From: Amaurobius ferox
Taxonomy: Eukaryota > Arthropoda > Arachnida > Araneae > Amaurobiidae
DNA: 64,000 nt
Direction of reading: 5' to 3'
Assembly: GCA_951213105.1 (NCBI GenBank)
Contig: OX578139.1
Coordinates: 67,844,634-67,908,633, forward strand
Part shown: in pieces, positions 59,216-64,000 of the stretch
Layout: each line of letters opens with the position of its first letter
Numbering within the stretch: position 1 is the first letter of the stretch
The notes under the pieces: generated by a model
What the model saw: the letters and a program-made list of their open reading frames with translations, nothing else
What the model was told of the DNA's origin: nothing
Database searches by the model: none
Position numbers and translations under genes: made by a program

Positions 59216-62200
59216 TTTAACATTTGGATATATTATGAATTTCCTTTAAACCATGCTATTTTATTCATGCATGTAGACATTCTGACTTACCCAATTATTC
59301 AATTATTAAATATTTATTTAATTTGCATACCATTTCTTTCCAAGGTTGCCATGTTGTACTGCATTTATCACGACCTTTGCATGCATGTGACGTTATGTAC
59401 ATGAAGAATATATAAATAATATAGGTTTGTACCGATAATCGGCTTGCTTGCTCACTCCTTTATGCAGGAATTCCATTAATATTTAAGCTGATATTATCCT
59501 TTACGTTCATGTTACTGTATCTCCACTCTTTTAACTTGTAGCATTTGAAACTAAATGTTAATTTTACTGGTTTGCAATGTTTGTTCTTCTCATTTACCAA
59601 GTAACAGCTTCAGGAAATAGTATCCCTGCTACAAACTTTTAATATTTTAATTCAAATATACGTCCCAATGGCATCAGATATGACTCATATAATTTCATCT
59701 CTTGCTATCTTGGAATATGAGATGGCAGATATTTTCTATTTGAAGTGGAGATAATGGATTATTTTAACCAATGGGAAATTATCGCCCTCCCTCACTAACG
59801 ATGCCACTGCTTTATATTACAAAAGTTTAAGGCAAACGTTAAAAATCTATAATAAATTATTTTCTTGCTTGACTGAATGCTAATAATCTACATATATGTT
59901 GAAAACAGACGCTAAATATTCAATTACATCTTGAAAATAAATGCTGTGATTAAATCTTAATTTAAAAGGATTTTGAACATAATTCTGTGATTTTTGCTAA
60001 ATTAATGTATTTTCAAATCGTTGAGAGTACTTGAAAACCATAATTGAAAGTTAATCAGAAATTATGGTTATTCATCTTTGAGTGATTTTCGTAATGGGAA
60101 GAAACTATTAATACGTACTACTTTAAGAGGACGAATAATGGGACTCATTAAATAATCTTCTCAAATAAGTTTTCCATTCTCTTATGCTGTTTGTAATGAA
60201 ATATTTGATATGTAATTGATAAACGAGTTTTCCAATTACGGCTGACTTGCTCAGAAACAAAAATTTAAGAGTTCTTGTTAAATATTTTCTAACAATAAAT
60301 TGTTTTATACATTGATATATTAAATTGGTTCCTTGGTTAATGAGTATTAAAATTGGAACTTTGTAACAAGGCTTTTATAAAATTTGCAAATATGTTAATA
60401 TTTATTTAGATATAGTGAAAATGTTTTGAAAATTAGGACGAATTATCAACTATATTAATTCACCTATTTACTATCACCTTATGCATGTTGAATTACTAGG
60501 TCTCAAACCATCCATGTATGAAGATTGATTACGGTTCTATGTGAGTGGAATTTTCTTGAACTTTTTTACTGTATTTGGAAATATTAGATATCTCGACTGT
60601 TGTCTATTAAACATAAGTTGAATTTAAAGTAACATTTGACCGGAGTCAGACACCTACCCCAAAATTCTTGAATTGCAACCAAACTTACCCACCATCCTAT
60701 ACCAGTACTTCCAGTTATGCATACCCTTTGAATTACAGTAAAAGCCATATAATGCTAATATTGTGTGAACAAGTGCACTTCCAAGAAATCTCAAAAGCAT
60801 CAAAATTTAGTCTTCAAGTCATCAATCCTCCATGGTGTCCACAAATTGTAGCTAACTCTTTTGCAAATCGTACTGAAAATTTTACTTGCTAATTCTATTG
60901 AGAATCATATTATTCAGATATTAAGTCTGAATTTTTATATGCATCCCGGTTATTTTCCTTAAAATTAGTCAAATATTACTACACCAATAAGAGCTTCTAG
61001 GTATTTAGAATATTTTGAAATTATAACAGAATAAAAATTTAATAAAAAGTATTAACCTATTTCGGAGGTAAAAACATTTTTTATTCAGGATAAAAGGACT
61101 GTGGGCCTGCAGCACTGTAGGCAAAAATGCATCTTCCGAATTTGTCTTGTCTGTCAAGAATTTGGTCCATTACTGCCGGTACTCGGTGTTCTATCCTGAA
61201 GAAAGAGGCTGTTCTTTGTCTCAAAAACAGAATTATATTCTTAATCGCCCTGGAGCGCCCAAATCCGAATTTGCTAGCAGAACTTAAGAAAGACTTAAAC
61301 CTTTAAATTACAAGCGAAAATAAGGAAATGGGGAGAAATTAGTGGGAAGAAGAAATAGCCGAACCGATGAAAAAAGAGTAAAATAGCAAAATTGCAAAAT
61401 TAGTAACTAAATATAAGTGAAATACGATGAAAGCATAAAAGTTGAAAGACTATATTTAAAAACCACGAATATATGTAGTATATAACTAATTAAATGAAAG
61501 AAGCTGTTTCGGACCTTTACAAAAATACGATACTCTAAAAAGAAATCTTTAAATAAAAAGATGACCAAACGCACAACAATAATTAAGGAATTAATCAAGA
61601 AAAAACAATCAGATTTAGAGTCCTATATTAGCCAAAATATTCAAATAGCGTAAAATAAAACTATTTTAAAAGTACTAATTATTAATACTTTAAATAAGAT
61701 TATGAACAAAAGATTAAGATGATAGACGGTTTTGGAAGATGTGTGAGTTAAATTTCAACTAACTTCAAATAACATACGATTCGATCGCTTTAAATGTAGA
61801 AGCGAATGAAATCGGATATAATTTTATACTAAAAATAATGGAAACAATCGGTTTCGGAAGCTATATCTGGTAACTTCATACAAAATAGCATTCGGTCACT
61901 TTTGTCCACAATTATTATGACAATTCATAACACAACCACTGTTATACTTTCATTGTGAGTGTCTGTAAAACTGGTCAAGTGTCATCAATTTATTCGAAAC
62001 AAAAGCAATATCCTTGTACTGAAAGATTCATATTAAACGGATTCATGAAATCAGAATTTTAAGAGTCTTTGCAATGCTACATCAAGCCAAAATGCATACC
62101 TTTTATCAATCAGTATTCTAAAAATTCAAAATAACTAATTAATGATCTTATCGATAACAATCAATCAGTAACATAGTCCTCAAAGACTCAAAATTTAATT

Positions 62201-62799
62201 ATAACTTCAAAACGAATGCCGAGATTTGATTATAACTTAAAAAGTGTATAAACAGGTCTTTGTAGGTTATCTAAATTCAAAGAGCTTCCTGTATGGTCTG
62301 AGTGTATTTGATAATTATATATGAAAGTTAATCAGGAATTGTAAGTATGCATTTCTGACTGAAATGCAGGAAGATATGACGTTAGTAATTATTCATTTCG
62401 GAGAGAGTGTATTGAAAATGGAAGAATTATTTAAGATAGGATGACCTCTTATCTTGTTAGCTGGGAATTATTTTAAATGTAATTTTATAGATAACTTGTT
62501 TTATTGCAGTTTCCTGCTGAAGGACTAAAACTTTGAAAGTAATACATAAATACATTATTGTAACTACTTGAATTGTTCGTACTTGTGTTGTTGAAAATAG
62601 CAAATAAAGACGCCAATATTTTCACTTTTGAGTTAGATCAAATTATTTGTATTCTGTCCGTCTGTTTTGCCAGACGAAAATTCCTCAAAAACTGAATCAT
62701 TTTATACGTATAAAATGTAAACAATGTAAATTACTGTTCTACGGACCGAGTTCTGTGATGCACGTGATCGGATAAAAATTACATGTACATCTTAATTCT
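59216..62799. other. AT-rich sequence, no gene seen
   Basis: No gene supported. A GC-richer patch at about 61,090-61,280 has an open minus-strand frame of about 70 codons without an ATG at its start. It contains RIEHRVPAVMDQILDRQDKF, which I do not recognise. Confidence 0.4.
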
Positions 62800-63265
62800 T
62801 CTCATGTAATGCCATATATCATTTTGAAGTGAATCACGTGATCTTTTCATATCATGGCCACGTGATCGCTTTATATAAGAGGTGTTATTATTATTTTAAT
62901 TTTTATTTAAAAAAATACTGAATATATTTCGCTGAATTTTTTTTATATATTTTATGGAACAATTTGAATATTACCTAAAATTTTCGAAGCAATTTGTGAA
63001 TTTTAAATCTGCTTAAAAAATGTTTGAAAAATTAGGTCCCATAGGGCTCGATGTATTTCATTTTTTCAACCCGAGTTCAATCCAAAACTAATTGGCGGAT
63101 ATTATATTCATTTATATTCCCATAGGTCCTACAGACTCTGAATAACATACTAAAATTTCATTTTGATTAAGTCATTTTTATGGCAGTTATCATGCTAACG
63201 GCCAGACAGACAGACAGAATGAACAAAGTCATAAACACTTTTCAACTTCGTTGTAAAGTGTTAAT
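62800..63265 (+). repeat. AACACTTT-family repeat, 3' part
   Basis: TGATCTTTTCATATCATGGC, then AATTTGTGAATTTTAAATCTG, CCAAAACTAATTGGCGG, a short CAGA run (about 63,203-63,217) and the terminal palindrome CACTTTTCAACTTCGTTG with TAAAGTGTTA. Confidence 0.78.
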
Positions 63266-63944
63266 AATAAGAATAAAATACATGGGTTGAACAAGCTGCG
63301 GTAAGTAAAATCTTTAGAGTAGTCAGTAATAATAACATACATTTGCCATTGCTACACAATGGACCCAATAACCCGCCGATTTAGCCAAGTTCGAGCCCAC
63401 TTTTCATATCTATAAATGAATATTCATTATTCATGAAATACCTATCTTTATAAATTAACAATCATTAAAATACAATTCATAAGCAGTAATAAAATCATTA
63501 AAATGGTTTCCTAAGATATTTACTACATAAGTGCTCAAAGAGAGCAATCCGTGTGAGGCTGATTTACTTAAACAGATCACGTACTTTACATGAGTTTTAT
63601 AAAATAGGCACATACCTTCCCATTGTTATACTGTTATAATCTGTAAGCACTTATGGACTTTATGTTATTCATTCATCGCTGTGCACTGCACTTTTGTTTT
63701 AACATCACAACTCCGAAATGAACTATACCTCATCTTGGTACTCAAGACACTATTTTGGCTAACATTGCCTCCAATTGGTTTACTTCTCTAGTGTGACGTT
63801 GCAATGGGCTGGATTGGATCCTCTTTATCGGATGAAACTCGTATAAGTCCTGGTCGGAAACATTGTTTATGCCCAAGTACTAATTTTGATGAAATGGATT
63901 TATTTGGGTCGTAAACTTTTTCAACCAACACTGTCGGCCGTTCA
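63266..63944. other. unannotated sequence
   Basis: No gene or clear repeat edge. The last part is GC-richer and may belong to the SINE that follows. Confidence 0.35.
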
Positions 63945-64000
63945 AATAGTTGCTCAAGTCCTTCGGATGAGTCGAATGGCCTGGGTTTTCAACCAATACT
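63945..64000 (+). mobile_element. possible SINE fragment cut by the window edge
   Basis: TCCTTCGGATGAGTCGAATGG followed by CCTGGGTTTTCAACCA resembles the 3' part of the SINE at 4,400-4,440 (ACCTTCGGACAGGTCGGATGG). Too short to be sure. Confidence 0.35.

Overview
The window looks like non-coding, repeat-packed DNA from an animal nuclear genome, most likely an arthropod and possibly an arachnid. The organism call is inference. It rests on high A+T content, the absence of any host exon I can defend, several Helitron-type elements, tRNA-derived SINEs, a dead Tc1 transposon, many microsatellites, and a decayed DNA-virus-like element of the Polinton/Maverick-adintovirus kind. No rRNA gene, genuine tRNA, CRISPR array or bacterial operon was seen.

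Layout. 1-9,285: interspersed repeats, two SINE copies (about 2,641-2,935 and 4,186-4,446), a complete minus-strand Helitron (4,468-6,099) carrying about five ~300-bp tandem units, and a third SINE (7,811-8,093). 9,286-15,898: three related Helitrons in a row, two of which abut exactly at 13,390/13,391. 16,681-20,760: a SINE with a perfect 15-bp target-site duplication, then more repeat copies. 20,764-26,770: the main object of interest, a 6-kb minus-strand gene block.

The gene block. Read on the minus strand its order is: small hydrophobic core peptide, adenain-like cysteine protease, penton-like minor capsid protein, small basic peptide, double-jelly-roll-type major capsid protein, fibre-like protein, a protein of LSxxFI repeats, two small unknown genes, and an OB-fold-like small protein. 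Genes are tightly packed with ATGA or TAA-ATG junctions. Several share an upstream motif, a TATA box followed by ACTAATAAATGG. Almost every gene has one or two lesions (in-frame stops or frameshifts), so this is a relic and not an active element. DNA polymerase, integrase and packaging ATPase are absent. The block ends at 26,770 against another repeat. At the other end lies a 72-bp palindrome and a run of short hairpins.

26,771-64,000: many copies, in both orientations, of two families with terminal palindromes and internal microsatellites (called here the CAGCACATG family and the AACACTTT family). Between them are several tandem arrays, a Tc1-like element (44,831-46,136) interrupted by a SINE inserted in the conserved end of its transposase, and long AT-rich stretches in which I see nothing.
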